A DNA stretch of 20,625 nucleotides from Alphaproteobacteria bacterium UBA2966 (GCA_002348365.1 DEBC01000172.1:79999-100623); one strand, 5' to 3'. Positions 7,892-15,851 are shown, counted from the stretch's first letter. Notes: generated from the sequence alone by a model not told the origin. Numbers and translations: made by a program.

Positions 7892-8605
7892 ATGCCTTCT
7901 TCCAATCGATTAGAAGACAGAACAGCCGTCATCACCGGCGCGACCCGGGGTATCGGCGCAGCCGTTGCTGAACGATTCGCCGCCGAAGGCGCTCACGTTA
8001 TCCTGGTGGGTCGTACCCAAGGTGGGCTGGAAGAGACAGACGACCGCGTTCGGGCCGCAGGCGGCACTGCCACCCTGGTTCCTGCGGATCTGACCGATCT
8101 GGATTCAATCGATAATCTTGGCGCTGCAATCGCTGAGCGCTGGGGTCATCTGGACATTCTGGTCGGAAATGCTGCCACACTCGGTGTATTGAGCCCGATA
8201 GGCCATATCTCGCTAGAGACCTGGGATGACGTATTCAAGCTTAATGTCACAGTAAATTGGCGACTTATCCGATCTTTTGACGCTCTCCTGCGAAAGTCCA
8301 CAGCTGGTCGAGCCATATTTGTAACCTCGGGAGCAGCCAGCGGAGTCTTTCCCTACTGGGGAGCCTATTCGGCAAGCAAGGCCGCGCTTGAGTCCCTGGC
8401 AAAGGTCTATGCGGCCGAGGTCGCTTCAACATCGCTACGCGTTAATCTGATCGACCCTGGCGCCATCCGAACCAATATGCGGGCACAGGCTTTCCCCGGC
8501 GAAGACCCGATGACTCTACGAGCTCCCGAAGAGATCACCGATTCTTTTGTTCAACTCGCCGAAATCCAGTGTGCGCACAATGGAGACATCATCCGCGCTT
8601 TTTGA
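7892..8605 (+). CDS. Short-chain dehydrogenase/reductase (SDR), substrate unknown
   Basis: Classical-type SDR, 237 residues, one Rossmann domain. The cofactor loop is TGATRGIG (15-22). The usual NNAG motif appears as GNAATLG (92-98). The catalytic residues are S146 (VTSG), Y159 and K163 (YSASK). A basic Arg after the second strand (VGRT) hints at NADP(H) preference; that is inference. The ATG at 7892 was preferred over a GTG at 7865, which adds nine residues with no family match. An AGGTG lies about 11 bases upstream. Genes of this family follow purF in many alphaproteobacteria, so the position is conserved although the substrate is unknown. The last 17 bases overlap the end of der on the other strand. 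Confidence 0.93.
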   Translation: MPSSNRLEDRTAVITGATRGIGAAVAERFAAEGAHVILVGRTQGGLEETDDRVRAAGGTATLVPADLTDLDSIDNLGAAIAERWGHLDILVGNAATLGVLSPIGHISLETWDDVFKLNVTVNWRLIRSFDALLRKSTAGRAIFVTSGAASGVFPYWGAYSASKAALESLAKVYAAEVASTSLRVNLIDPGAIRTNMRAQAFPGEDPMTLRAPEEITDSFVQLAEIQCAHNGDIIRAF

Positions 8606-9998
8606 TGCGCGCCTTTGACCCGCGGCCGCCTCGCCCCGAAGTGCCTTTCTCAGCGTACGGGTTCTTGCCCTTTCGCAACCGTATTCGGATGGGTGTGCCG
8701 GGAAGCTCGAACGCAGTTCGCAGTTCGTTTTCGAGATATCGCAAATATGTCTCGCCCACGGCCTCAGGCCTGCTCACGAAAAGAATAAACGTCGGTGGGC
8801 GTGCTTTTGCCTGTGTCGCGTAGCGGAACCGGGGGCGATGCCGTCTCACTGCGGGGGGCGGATGATGTTCGATCGTATCGCTCAGCCATCGGTTTAGCGG
8901 ACCCGTCATGACGCGCCTGTTCCACACCTCATCCACGGAAAGGACTGCGGGAATCAGATCGCCGACACGCGCACCCGTGAGCGCCGACAGAGGAACAATT
9001 TCTACGCCCCTGGCCTGAGGCAGGGAATCACCCAGCCTCTCACGCAATGTCTTCAGCGCCTGGCGGCCGTCAGATACCAGATCCCATTTGTTGACCACGA
9101 TCAAAAGTCCTCGCCCCTCCTCCACCGTCATAGAGGCGATACCCAGATCCTGTTTCTCAATCCCCACCGTGCCGTCGATAACCACCGCTACGACTTCAGC
9201 CAGTCGGATGGCATTCAGGGTGTCGCTGGCGGAAAGCTTCTCCAAACGGTCTATGACCCGGGCCTTGCGGCGTAAGCCCGCCGTGTCAAACAGCTCAAGT
9301 TCTCGCCCGTCGACTTCCAACCGCACAGAAATGGCATCACGTGTAATTCCTGGTTCGGGGCCCGTGAGCATGCGATCGGTTCCAATCAACCGGTTAACCA
9401 GCGTCGACTTTCCGACGTTTGGTCTGCCCACGATTGCAAGCCTGAGGGGGCCCTCTCCTCCTTCCTGGTTGTCGATTGGCACGCCCGACTTGTCTGGTGA
9501 CACTGACTCTGCTGCGGCCTCGATGCGATCGTACAGATCACTCATACCCTCGGCGTGCTCGGCGGATATGGCTACGGGATCCCCAATTCCCAACGAATAC
9601 GCTTCGTAAAACCCTGTCTCGCCTGCCCGTCCCTCGCATTTGTTGGCGACCAAAATAACATTGCTGCCGTGGCGGCGAAGAAGATCCGCAAAATGCTGAT
9701 CCACGGGCGTGATTCCCGCACGGGCATCGATGAGCATGAGGACAACATCGGCTTCATTCACTGCCTGTTCGGTCTGCTGCCACATGCGGGCTTCGAGGCT
9801 CGCACCTTTGCCCTCTTCAAGGCCTGCAGTATCAATTACCGAGAATCGGCGCAGCCCCAGTTCCGCCTCGCCTTCACGCCTGTCACGCGTAACACCAGGT
9901 GTATCGTCGACAATTGCCACCCGTTTGCCGACCAGCCGATTGAACAGGGTCGATTTTCCAACGTTTGGTCGGCCGACTATGGCCAGTGTGAGTGTCAT
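8589..9998 (-). CDS. der: Ribosome-associated GTPase Der (EngA)
   Basis: Essential double GTPase for 50S ribosomal subunit assembly. Two complete G domains are visible. The first has GRPNVGKS (9-16), DTAG (56-59) and NKCE (119-122). The second has GRPNVGKS (191-198), DTAG (238-241) and NKWD (303-306). A KH-like C-terminal domain follows, containing FILFVSRPEAVGETYLRYLENE and ending in a glycine/arginine/lysine-rich tail. The 469-residue length is normal. The ATG lies 3 bases after the bamB stop codon, so it is the last gene of the YfgM-BamB-Der block, an order also known from E. coli. Its 3' end overlaps the convergent SDR by 17 bases, so no separate terminator fits between them. Confidence 0.98.
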   Translation of the reverse strand: MTLTLAIVGRPNVGKSTLFNRLVGKRVAIVDDTPGVTRDRREGEAELGLRRFSVIDTAGLEEGKGASLEARMWQQTEQAVNEADVVLMLIDARAGITPVDQHFADLLRRHGSNVILVANKCEGRAGETGFYEAYSLGIGDPVAISAEHAEGMSDLYDRIEAAAESVSPDKSGVPIDNQEGGEGPLRLAIVGRPNVGKSTLVNRLIGTDRMLTGPEPGITRDAISVRLEVDGRELELFDTAGLRRKARVIDRLEKLSASDTLNAIRLAEVVAVVIDGTVGIEKQDLGIASMTVEEGRGLLIVVNKWDLVSDGRQALKTLRERLGDSLPQARGVEIVPLSALTGARVGDLIPAVLSVDEVWNRRVMTGPLNRWLSDTIEHHPPPAVRRHRPRFRYATQAKARPPTFILFVSRPEAVGETYLRYLENELRTAFELPGTPIRIRLRKGKNPYAEKGTSGRGGRGSKARIKKRG

Positions 9999-10001
9999 GG
10001 C

Positions 10002-11330
10002 TCAGCGGTATGCGACGAGATCCCCGTCATCCGTCAGAACAAATATTGTTCCATTGGCGACGATCGGCGAAAGTGACGCCCCGTCAGGCAGCCCAACCTG
10101 CCCCAGTATGTCGCCGCTATACGGAGAAATTGCAACACCATCTCCATTCGAGGAAACGACAATGAGGCGGTCGCTCGCCAATACGGGACCGCTCCATTCG
10201 ATTGAGTCTGTTCGTCGTTCTTCGTCTTCATAACGAGGCAATTGCTGAACCCAGCGAATTCGGCCGCTGTTACGCGCCAGGCAGACGATCTGGGCTTCGG
10301 TGGTCACAATGAAAACAAAATCTCCGGCTACCCACGGGGTTTGGATACTGGCGATGTCCTGTTCCCACAGTCTGGCACCACTCCGTAAGTCAATCGCGAC
10401 CATACGGCCCGCGTGACCAGCGGCAATGACCATATCGCGATCAATGACCGGCGAACCGTTGATGTCATTCAACTCTGCCAGAGCCGTAGAGCGTCCTGTT
10501 CGTGTGAGTGAATCGGCCCAGAGAATTCTGCCGTTCTCGACACGCAGCGCCACAAGCTCGCCGGAAGAATACGGCGCCACCACGACATCGCCCTCCACCG
10601 CGGGGCTCGCTGCACCGATAATTCCGGCGTCCTCGGCGATCCCGATATGGGACCAGTCAACCGAGCCATCCTCAATATTAAGCGCGTAGAGCTGATTGTC
10701 GTAAGAGACGGTGAAGAAACGTCCATTGACCACGGTGGGCGCGCCCCGCAAGGGAACTCCGATACTACGTCTCCATACTTCGGCGCCGTTCTCCGCCAAA
10801 AGCGCGATGGCTTCGCCGTACCCCGTCGCGAGATAGAGAATGCCCCTGTCATACGCCAGGCCGCCACCGAGAGCACCGCGGTCTTCACTCTCTGGAACGA
10901 TATTGTAACGCCACAAACGGAGTCCGTTATCGGCCCGGTGAGCCGCGACGTTTCCTTCCGAGTCCAGTACGTAAACTCTCTGATCGGCGACGATGGGCAC
11001 CGCTGTCAGACGAAGGAGGTCACCTGCACCCACACCGGCCGAAACCCTCCATGCCTGCGACGGCGCCTCGTCCAGAGTGAGATGATGCATCGCGTGCGTC
11101 GGATGCCCGCCTGCCTGCGGCCAATCCTCATTGATATAAGGCTGCGGCAGTCTAACGCTCAAATCGGTGATTCGAGGATCTGGCCGGAGTGCACGATGCA
11201 GCGTAATGACGGAGATTCTCTCTCCGGGTAACGGAATTTCCTTTGCACTCTCGAAATATTCGTTGATGCGATCGCATGCACCGAGTGCACCCATCAACAT
11301 CACTCCAATGACGATTTTGAAAGTGCGCAT
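10002..11330 (-). CDS. bamB: Outer-membrane assembly lipoprotein BamB-like, PQQ-type beta-propeller
   Basis: Subunit of the BAM complex that inserts beta-barrel proteins into the outer membrane. The N-terminus, MRTFKIVIGVMLMGALGAC, is a lipoprotein signal with the modified cysteine at residue 19. The rest shows repeated PQQ-like propeller blades, for example RVYVLDSEGNVAAHRADNG, GILYLATGYGEAIAL, QLYALNIEDGSVDWSH and MVAIDLRSGARLWEQDI. PLPGERISV just after the signal is typical of the alphaproteobacterial form. Length 442 aa against about 390 in E. coli. The residue after the lipid cysteine is Asp, which in E. coli signals inner-membrane retention. The gene lies 5 bases after the YfgM-like gene and 3 bases before der, so the three are very likely co-transcribed. 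Confidence 0.93.
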   Translation of the reverse strand: MRTFKIVIGVMLMGALGACDRINEYFESAKEIPLPGERISVITLHRALRPDPRITDLSVRLPQPYINEDWPQAGGHPTHAMHHLTLDEAPSQAWRVSAGVGAGDLLRLTAVPIVADQRVYVLDSEGNVAAHRADNGLRLWRYNIVPESEDRGALGGGLAYDRGILYLATGYGEAIALLAENGAEVWRRSIGVPLRGAPTVVNGRFFTVSYDNQLYALNIEDGSVDWSHIGIAEDAGIIGAASPAVEGDVVVAPYSSGELVALRVENGRILWADSLTRTGRSTALAELNDINGSPVIDRDMVIAAGHAGRMVAIDLRSGARLWEQDIASIQTPWVAGDFVFIVTTEAQIVCLARNSGRIRWVQQLPRYEDEERRTDSIEWSGPVLASDRLIVVSSNGDGVAISPYSGDILGQVGLPDGASLSPIVANGTIFVLTDDGDLVAYR

Positions 11331-11335
11331 TCGAC

Positions 11336-11989
11336 TCAGTTTTCGTGCCTCACGGCAGCCAAAAGTTCCGCCGCGCGAGCACGAATTCCGGGTGGTGCCG
11401 TCAAATCATCGGAGAGTGCTGTGAACTCGCGTGTTGCCGTCTCGATGTCGCCTTCCTGAAGCGCCAGGGCGCCCCGCAATTCGCGTGCGGAATGGCGCCA
11501 TGGATTATCGTCCGTCAACAACGGAACGAGACGCTGCGCGACATCTTCATTGGCCGTGCCCAGCTCCAGCATCGCCTGAGCCGCCAATAGACGGGCCAAA
11601 TCCCGCAAATGCTGATCAACGTCTCCATCCGCCACCAGGCGGTCGTATACGGAAACGGCCACGCTGTGATCGCCTGCTTCGCGAAGAGCTGCGGCCTGCC
11701 GCAATCGGGCGAGCGTACGGTAACCTGCACCAGCGTCTTCGGCCAATGAAGCCAACGCGGCACTCCCCTGAGCGGGATCGCCAGACTCGAGAAGTTGCAC
11801 CGCCGCGACAAACCGAGCGCTTTCGGATTCGCGTGCCGCAATCCTGTATTCTTTCCAGCCGACACTTCCGGCCGTGCCGAGGACGACGACGACAGCCAGG
11901 GCTACGACGTACTTGCCGTAGTTCTTCCAGAGCTTCTTGTAGTGCTCCTGCCGAAGTTCTTCGTCGACTTCATTGAAGACGTCCGCCAA
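11336..11989 (-). CDS. YfgM-like TPR protein with one N-terminal membrane helix
   Basis: A 217-residue protein with a charged cytoplasmic start (MADVFNEVDEELRQEHYKKLWKNYG, positions 1-25), one membrane helix at about 27-45 (YVVALAVVVVLGTAGSVGW) and a periplasmic region of helical TPR-like repeats. This is the layout of E. coli YfgM, an ancillary SecYEG-associated periplasmic chaperone, and the position directly before bamB and der agrees. The start is TTG at 11989, preceded by GGAG at six bases; no in-frame ATG gives the conserved N-terminus. Hydrophobic start, length and context fit well, but the repeats are degenerate, so the functional transfer is inference. Confidence 0.88.
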   Translation of the reverse strand: MADVFNEVDEELRQEHYKKLWKNYGKYVVALAVVVVLGTAGSVGWKEYRIAARESESARFVAAVQLLESGDPAQGSAALASLAEDAGAGYRTLARLRQAAALREAGDHSVAVSVYDRLVADGDVDQHLRDLARLLAAQAMLELGTANEDVAQRLVPLLTDDNPWRHSARELRGALALQEGDIETATREFTALSDDLTAPPGIRARAAELLAAVRHEN

Positions 11990-12061
11990 TTCAATCTCCG
12001 CTTGTTCGAAGGCCGGCTACCTTAGCTCGGAGCCTGAAACGGGGCAATCTGAAGCTCAAAT

Positions 12062-12940
12062 TCACTCGGGCAACTTCCCGCCATTCCGCGTGAATGCGTA
12101 CATCATGACCTGGTCCACGTCGGGATCTGCCTCGTGGAGCTCTCGCATGGCGTTGTAGACGGAATTTGCGACCTCGTATCGGCACCCATCCGATTTCGCT
12201 TCCTCGACATAGGTCTCGATGTCCTTTCTCGCGATACTGATCGTTGCGCCGGTATCGTAGGTTCCGGTCAGAACGGCCTCGGGGAAATAATGGTCGGTAG
12301 CAATGTTCCGGCCGGACGTTTCTTCCAAGACTTTCAACATTGTCTTCATAGTGAGACCACCCTGTTCGCCCCACGCAAGCGCCTCACTGGAGGCAGCCAA
12401 GGCGGTATGGACCAGGCAATTGTTGACCAGTTTCATGCGTTGACCGTTGCCGACGACGGAACCGAGATCAAAAACCTTCACACTGAAGGACTCGAAAACC
12501 GGCATCAGACGCTGCAGATGCTCGGGCTCACCAGAAAACATCACTCTGGCCTGAGCCTTTCTCGTACGGGGCGGCGTTCCGGAAATCGTCGCATCTACAT
12601 AAGCGATACCCTTCTCAGCGAGCCGAGCATGAGAAGTGACCGCACAAGAGGGACTCGCCGTCGTGGTGTTGACGACAATGAGGCCGTCAGGCACCTGCGC
12701 CTCCGAAATCTCCGCGACAACCGCATCAACCGACGAGATGGTCGGCATGCACAAGAACACAATACTGGATCGCTCTGCCAACTCCGCGACGGAGGACGCG
12801 ACATAGGCCCCCTCGGGGGCCCGCTCGTCTGCCTGAACGATGTCGATGACTGCCATCTCGAAGCCACCCTTCGCGATGTTGTCCGCGATAGCCTTTCCCA
12901 GGTTTCCCAGACCAACGAACCCAACCGTCTCCTTACTCAT
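12062..12940 (-). CDS. Beta-hydroxyacid dehydrogenase family (3-hydroxyisobutyrate dehydrogenase-like), full length
   Basis: NAD(P)-dependent oxidoreductase of 292 residues acting on a small 3-hydroxy acid that cannot be named. The Rossmann motif is VGFVGLGNLGKAIA (6-19). The substrate loop is TISGTPPR (118-125), less glycine-rich than the usual APVSGG. The catalytic lysine is K170 in GNGQRMKLVNN (164-174), and the RKDI motif is at 238-241. The ATG at 12940 has a strong Shine-Dalgarno (GGGGAGGAAGGAGT) just upstream; a longer frame from 13096 would run into the neighbouring gene and was rejected. It lies 32 bases after the shortened paralogue, and the two form a tandem duplication. The pair sits between guaA and the YfgM gene. 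Confidence 0.9.
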   Translation of the reverse strand: MSKETVGFVGLGNLGKAIADNIAKGGFEMAVIDIVQADERAPEGAYVASSVAELAERSSIVFLCMPTISSVDAVVAEISEAQVPDGLIVVNTTTASPSCAVTSHARLAEKGIAYVDATISGTPPRTRKAQARVMFSGEPEHLQRLMPVFESFSVKVFDLGSVVGNGQRMKLVNNCLVHTALAASSEALAWGEQGGLTMKTMLKVLEETSGRNIATDHYFPEAVLTGTYDTGATISIARKDIETYVEEAKSDGCRYEVANSVYNAMRELHEADPDVDQVMMYAFTRNGGKLPE

Positions 12941-12972
12941 ACTCCTTCCTCCCCGAATTACGGTGTACCACT

Positions 12973-13449
12973 TCAGATGGACACTTTGCCTCCATCCCGC
13001 GTGAAGGGGTACATCATTGTCTGGTCCGTACCCGGCGCTTGCTCCTGGCACTCCTTGATCACGTTGTACGCGCATTCCGCGACCACGTGCCGACATCCGG
13101 CAGCCTTCGCTTCGTCGACAAAGAGCCCGATGTCCTTTCGTGAAATGTCGATCGTTCCCTCCGTCGCGTACGTCCCGGTCACCACGATGGAGCCCTGAGG
13201 CACATCCGCCTCGCAGATTTCGCCAACGACTGTCTCGATCGACTCGATCGTGGGAAGGCAGAGAAAGATCAGACTGCTTCGTTCCGCGACTTCGCCCACG
13301 GACTCCCCAACAGATGCTCCCGCTGGCGCCCGCTCTTCGGCACCTAAAATGTCAAAGACGCACATCTCGAAGCCGCCACTCGCGATGTTCGCGGCCATGG
13401 CCTTGCCAAGATTGCCGAGGCCGATGAATCCCACATTTTCCTGGCTCAT
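12973..13449 (-). CDS. Internally deleted beta-hydroxyacid dehydrogenase paralogue
   Basis: A 158-residue frame, paralogous to the next gene. Residues 1-90 align without gaps to 1-90 of that protein (about 61 identical by eye), and 91-158 align without gaps to 225-292 (about 37 identical). Exactly 134 codons (402 bases) are missing at the junction PQGSIVV/TGTYATEG (nt 13179/13180), and the frame is kept. The lost part holds the end of the nucleotide-binding domain, the substrate loop and the catalytic lysine, so dehydrogenase activity is not expected. The cofactor motif GLGNLGKAMA and the C-terminal RKDI helix remain. A strong Shine-Dalgarno (GGGGGAGGAGTAGG) precedes the ATG. It may be a decaying pseudogene or a retained non-enzymatic protein. 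A TCTAAT element (13513-13518, minus strand) is a weak -10 candidate. Confidence 0.75.
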   Translation of the reverse strand: MSQENVGFIGLGNLGKAMAANIASGGFEMCVFDILGAEERAPAGASVGESVGEVAERSSLIFLCLPTIESIETVVGEICEADVPQGSIVVTGTYATEGTIDISRKDIGLFVDEAKAAGCRHVVAECAYNVIKECQEQAPGTDQTMMYPFTRDGGKVSI

Positions 13450-13559
13450 TCCTACTCCTCCCCCATTTTGATTCGGGCAATACGACGGGGCCGAAAGTTA
13501 TCGAAGACTCTGATTAGATCGCAGACGACGATGTTAAACGCAAGGGAGCGCCCGACTTC

Positions 13560-15107
13560 CTATTCCCACTCAATGGTGCCGGGTGGCTTGGATGTCACGT
13601 CGTAAACGACACGATTGATTCCTTTGACCTCGTTGACAATCCGGCTGGCAACATTGCCGATAAACTCCATATCGAAGGGATAAAAATCCGCGGTCATGCC
13701 ATCGGTAGATGTGACCGCGCGCAAGGCGCATACGTAATCATATGTACGTTCGTCTCCCATCACGCCGACGGTCCGGACCGGCAAGAGTACTGCGAATGCC
13801 TGCCAAATAGCGTCATAGAGGCCTGCCAGCCGAATTTCCTCGAGGTAGATCGAATCGGCCTTGCGCAGAAGTTCAAGCTTCTCAGGGATCACCTCTCCGG
13901 GAACACGAATAGCCAGTCCTGGCCCCGGGAAGGGATGACGACCAACCAGGGATTCGGGGATGCCGAGCTCCCGGCCCAGTTCCCGGACTTCATCCTTGAA
14001 CAGCTCGCGCAATGGCTCGACCAGATCCATATTCATGCGTTCGGGCAAGCCGCCCACATTGTGGTGGGATTTTATGGTGGAACTCGGGCCACCCGCGGGT
14101 GACACGGATTCAATCACATCGGGATAAAGCGTTCCCTGGGCGAGAAACTCAGCGCCGCCGATCTTACCGGCTTCCTCTTCAAATATTTCGATGAAGGTGC
14201 GTCCAATGATTTTTCGTTTCTGTTCCGGATCGCTCACACCCTTCAACTGACCCAGAAACTCATCACTTGCATTTCGGACTACCAGCGGAATGTTGTAGTG
14301 GCCGCGGAACACTTCCTCGACCTCCTCGGCCTCACCGGCTCGGAGCAATCCCGTGTCGACGAATATGCAGGTCAGCTGATCGCCGATTGCCTCGTGGAGA
14401 AGTACGGCAACCACCGACGAGTCGACGCCGCCGGACAATCCGCAGATGACATGTCCACCACCAACCTGGTCGCGGGCCCGCGCGATTGCTGCGTCGCGAA
14501 ACGCCGCCATGTTCCAGGCGCCGGTACAACCCGCAATCCTGTGGGTGAAGTTCTTCAGCAATGCCCCGCCCTGCGGCGTATGGACGACCTCCGGGTGAAA
14601 CTGAACACCGTAGTACCGCCTCTCATCGTCAGCGATCGCTGCGAATTTTGTTCCATCACTCACGGCAACAGACCGAAAGCCGTTCGGCAGTTCGATCACG
14701 CGATCACCGTGGCTCATCCAGACCTGCTCTCTATCTCCGGAAGCCCACAATCCTCGAAACAGTTCGCAGTCATCTGTTACATCAATGAAAGCGCGGCCAA
14801 ATTCTCGATGGTCGGACTTCTCTACTTCGCCACCCAGCTGAGCCACCATTGTCTGTTCACCGTAACAGACACCCAGAACAGGAAGCTTCGATTCGAATAC
14901 AGCGTTAGGAGCCTGCGGCGTATCCGCCATTAGCACAGACGCCGGTCCGCCCGAGAGGATCACGCCGCGCGGTGCAAACTGCTCCAGCGCAGCCTCTGAT
15001 TTGTCATAAGGAATGATTTCGCAATAGACGCCGTTTTCGCGGACTCGGCGAGCGATGAGCTGCGTAAATTGAGAGCCGAAATCGATGATGAGCACGCCGT
15101 CCGTCAT
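13560..15107 (-). CDS. guaA: GMP synthase (glutamine-hydrolysing)
   Basis: Converts XMP to GMP using ATP and glutamine, the last step of GMP synthesis. The N-terminal class I glutaminase has C81 in LGVCYGEQ, H171 and E173 in QFHPEV. The ATP-pyrophosphatase loop is SGGVDSS (225-231). The C-terminal dimerisation domain ends with the family signature KPPGTIEWE. Length 515 aa is normal. CYGEQ in place of the E. coli CYGMQ is a variant I associate with alphaproteobacteria, not a defect. The ATG has no strong Shine-Dalgarno, and a hairpin-bearing 160-base leader separates it from the TPR gene. It shares a strand with guaB, which makes its substrate. Confidence 0.98.
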   Translation of the reverse strand: MTDGVLIIDFGSQFTQLIARRVRENGVYCEIIPYDKSEAALEQFAPRGVILSGGPASVLMADTPQAPNAVFESKLPVLGVCYGEQTMVAQLGGEVEKSDHREFGRAFIDVTDDCELFRGLWASGDREQVWMSHGDRVIELPNGFRSVAVSDGTKFAAIADDERRYYGVQFHPEVVHTPQGGALLKNFTHRIAGCTGAWNMAAFRDAAIARARDQVGGGHVICGLSGGVDSSVVAVLLHEAIGDQLTCIFVDTGLLRAGEAEEVEEVFRGHYNIPLVVRNASDEFLGQLKGVSDPEQKRKIIGRTFIEIFEEEAGKIGGAEFLAQGTLYPDVIESVSPAGGPSSTIKSHHNVGGLPERMNMDLVEPLRELFKDEVRELGRELGIPESLVGRHPFPGPGLAIRVPGEVIPEKLELLRKADSIYLEEIRLAGLYDAIWQAFAVLLPVRTVGVMGDERTYDYVCALRAVTSTDGMTADFYPFDMEFIGNVASRIVNEVKGINRVVYDVTSKPPGTIEWE

Positions 15108-15158
15108 GGCCGGAAACTATGCGCAGCCCCAAAGGAAGTCCAGTGCAAGATGAAACGT

Positions 15159-15173
15159 CGGGGCAATGCCCCG
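15159..15173 (-). promoter_or_regulatory. GC-rich hairpin 52 bases upstream of guaA
   Basis: On the minus strand CGGGGC (15168-15173 complement) and GCCCCG (15159-15164 complement) form six perfect pairs around a 3-base loop. It is followed by only a short T-containing stretch, so a true intrinsic terminator is doubtful. It could end transcription from the TPR gene partially, or act in the guaA leader. Confidence 0.3.
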
Positions 15174-15209
15174 GCGCATTCAATTCGGTGGTCATGGATT
15201 TGCGAGCCA

Positions 15210-15230
15210 CTGGGTGTGAAATGAACCCAG
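15210..15230 (-). promoter_or_regulatory. Second hairpin in the TPR-guaA gap
   Basis: CTGGGT and ACCCAG pair perfectly (six base pairs) around a 9-base loop, 36 bases on the upstream side of the GC-rich hairpin. Together the two fill much of the 160-base gap between the TPR gene and guaA. No known regulatory RNA class is recognised. Confidence 0.25.
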
Positions 15231-15267
15231 AACAAGCCAATCCGCAAGATTCAGAAGAGAAGCGTTG

Positions 15268-15777
15268 TCAACTTGACTTGCCCTTCCGCGCCCTCTCGTA
15301 AGCGATCACTTGCTTGCGCAGGTCCCGATACTCCGGACAGTCATAGGCGCAGAGATTGCCGAGGCGAGCCAGATGTTCCTTCGCCTTCTTGAGGTTCTCG
15401 GTCTTTAAATATGCTTCACCGACGTATTCGTGGGCACCGAGATGTTTGGGATTGAGCTCCAGCGCCCGCGCGTAGTGTTTGAACGCCTGATCGTAGTTTC
15501 CGAGGTTTCGATAGCTGTAGCCCATGAGGTTTTCCGTGTCCGCACTCTTGGAATTCCGGGACAACGATTTCTCGAGAAGCGCAATGGCACCCTTCCAATC
15601 CTCAGCCTTGATGCGCTTTTCGGCTTGCTCGTAGAAGGAATCGACCGGGTTGGTCTTCTTCGAACGGGAGCTGCTGGTAAAGCCCGAGCCACCACCGGAA
15701 CTTGCAGCCTCGACCGCTGGCGCCGCAAGAACGAAACCGGCCAACATTAAAACACACAGCCCGTAAAAATTTTTCAT
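15268..15777 (-). CDS. Secreted tetratricopeptide-repeat protein
   Basis: A 169-residue protein with a Sec signal peptide (MKNFYGLCVLMLAGFVLAAP, likely cut after AVEA near residue 24), a Gly/Ser-rich stretch (26-39) and then TPR-type helices. The clearest repeats are about 78-112 (ADTENLMGYSYRNLGNYDQA) and 113-146 (GAHEYVGEAYLKTENLKKAK). Two cysteines near the end (CAYDCPEY, 143-150) could form a disulfide in the periplasm. The ATG at 15777 was chosen because AAAGGAGT lies just upstream; a longer frame to 15822 adds residues that spoil the signal peptide. It probably scaffolds protein contacts in the periplasm; the partner is unknown. It lies between rsmB and guaA on their strand. Confidence 0.88.
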   Translation of the reverse strand: MKNFYGLCVLMLAGFVLAAPAVEAASSGGGSGFTSSSRSKKTNPVDSFYEQAEKRIKAEDWKGAIALLEKSLSRNSKSADTENLMGYSYRNLGNYDQAFKHYARALELNPKHLGAHEYVGEAYLKTENLKKAKEHLARLGNLCAYDCPEYRDLRKQVIAYERARKGKSS

Positions 15778-15822
15778 GGGTACTCCTTTCAGACCGCTGC
15801 CTTTTCGTCCCCACTGCAGCAC

Positions 15823-15851
15823 TATATAGGTGACACCGACGGCTCGGCCAA
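15823..15851 (-). promoter_or_regulatory. Candidate sigma-70-type promoter for the TPR gene
   Basis: On the minus strand TTGGCC (15846-15851) and TATATA (15823-15828) are separated by exactly 17 bases. Each hexamer matches four of six consensus positions. It lies in the rsmB-TPR gap and would give a leader of roughly 40 bases before the ATG at 15777, so the TPR gene and perhaps guaA could be transcribed apart from guaB-rsmB. Confidence 0.35.

Noticed and set aside
12941..13096. N-terminal extension of the full-length dehydrogenase
   Set aside because: The extra 52 residues overlap the preceding gene in another frame, while the ATG at 12940 has a strong Shine-Dalgarno and the standard family N-terminus.
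12134..13198. Plus-strand open frame of 354 codons across the two dehydrogenase genes
   Set aside because: Antisense to two recognisable genes and shows no domain motif; its length follows from the codon bias of the real strand.
13450..13559. Terminator between guaA and the dehydrogenase pair
   Set aside because: Only imperfect pairing (TTCGG with CCGAA, bulged) and no T-run; transcription may continue from guaA.
15319..15351. CAYDCPEY cysteine pair of the TPR protein as a metal- or heme-binding site
   Set aside because: The spacing is CxxxC rather than CxxCH, and no His follows; a disulfide is the simpler reading.
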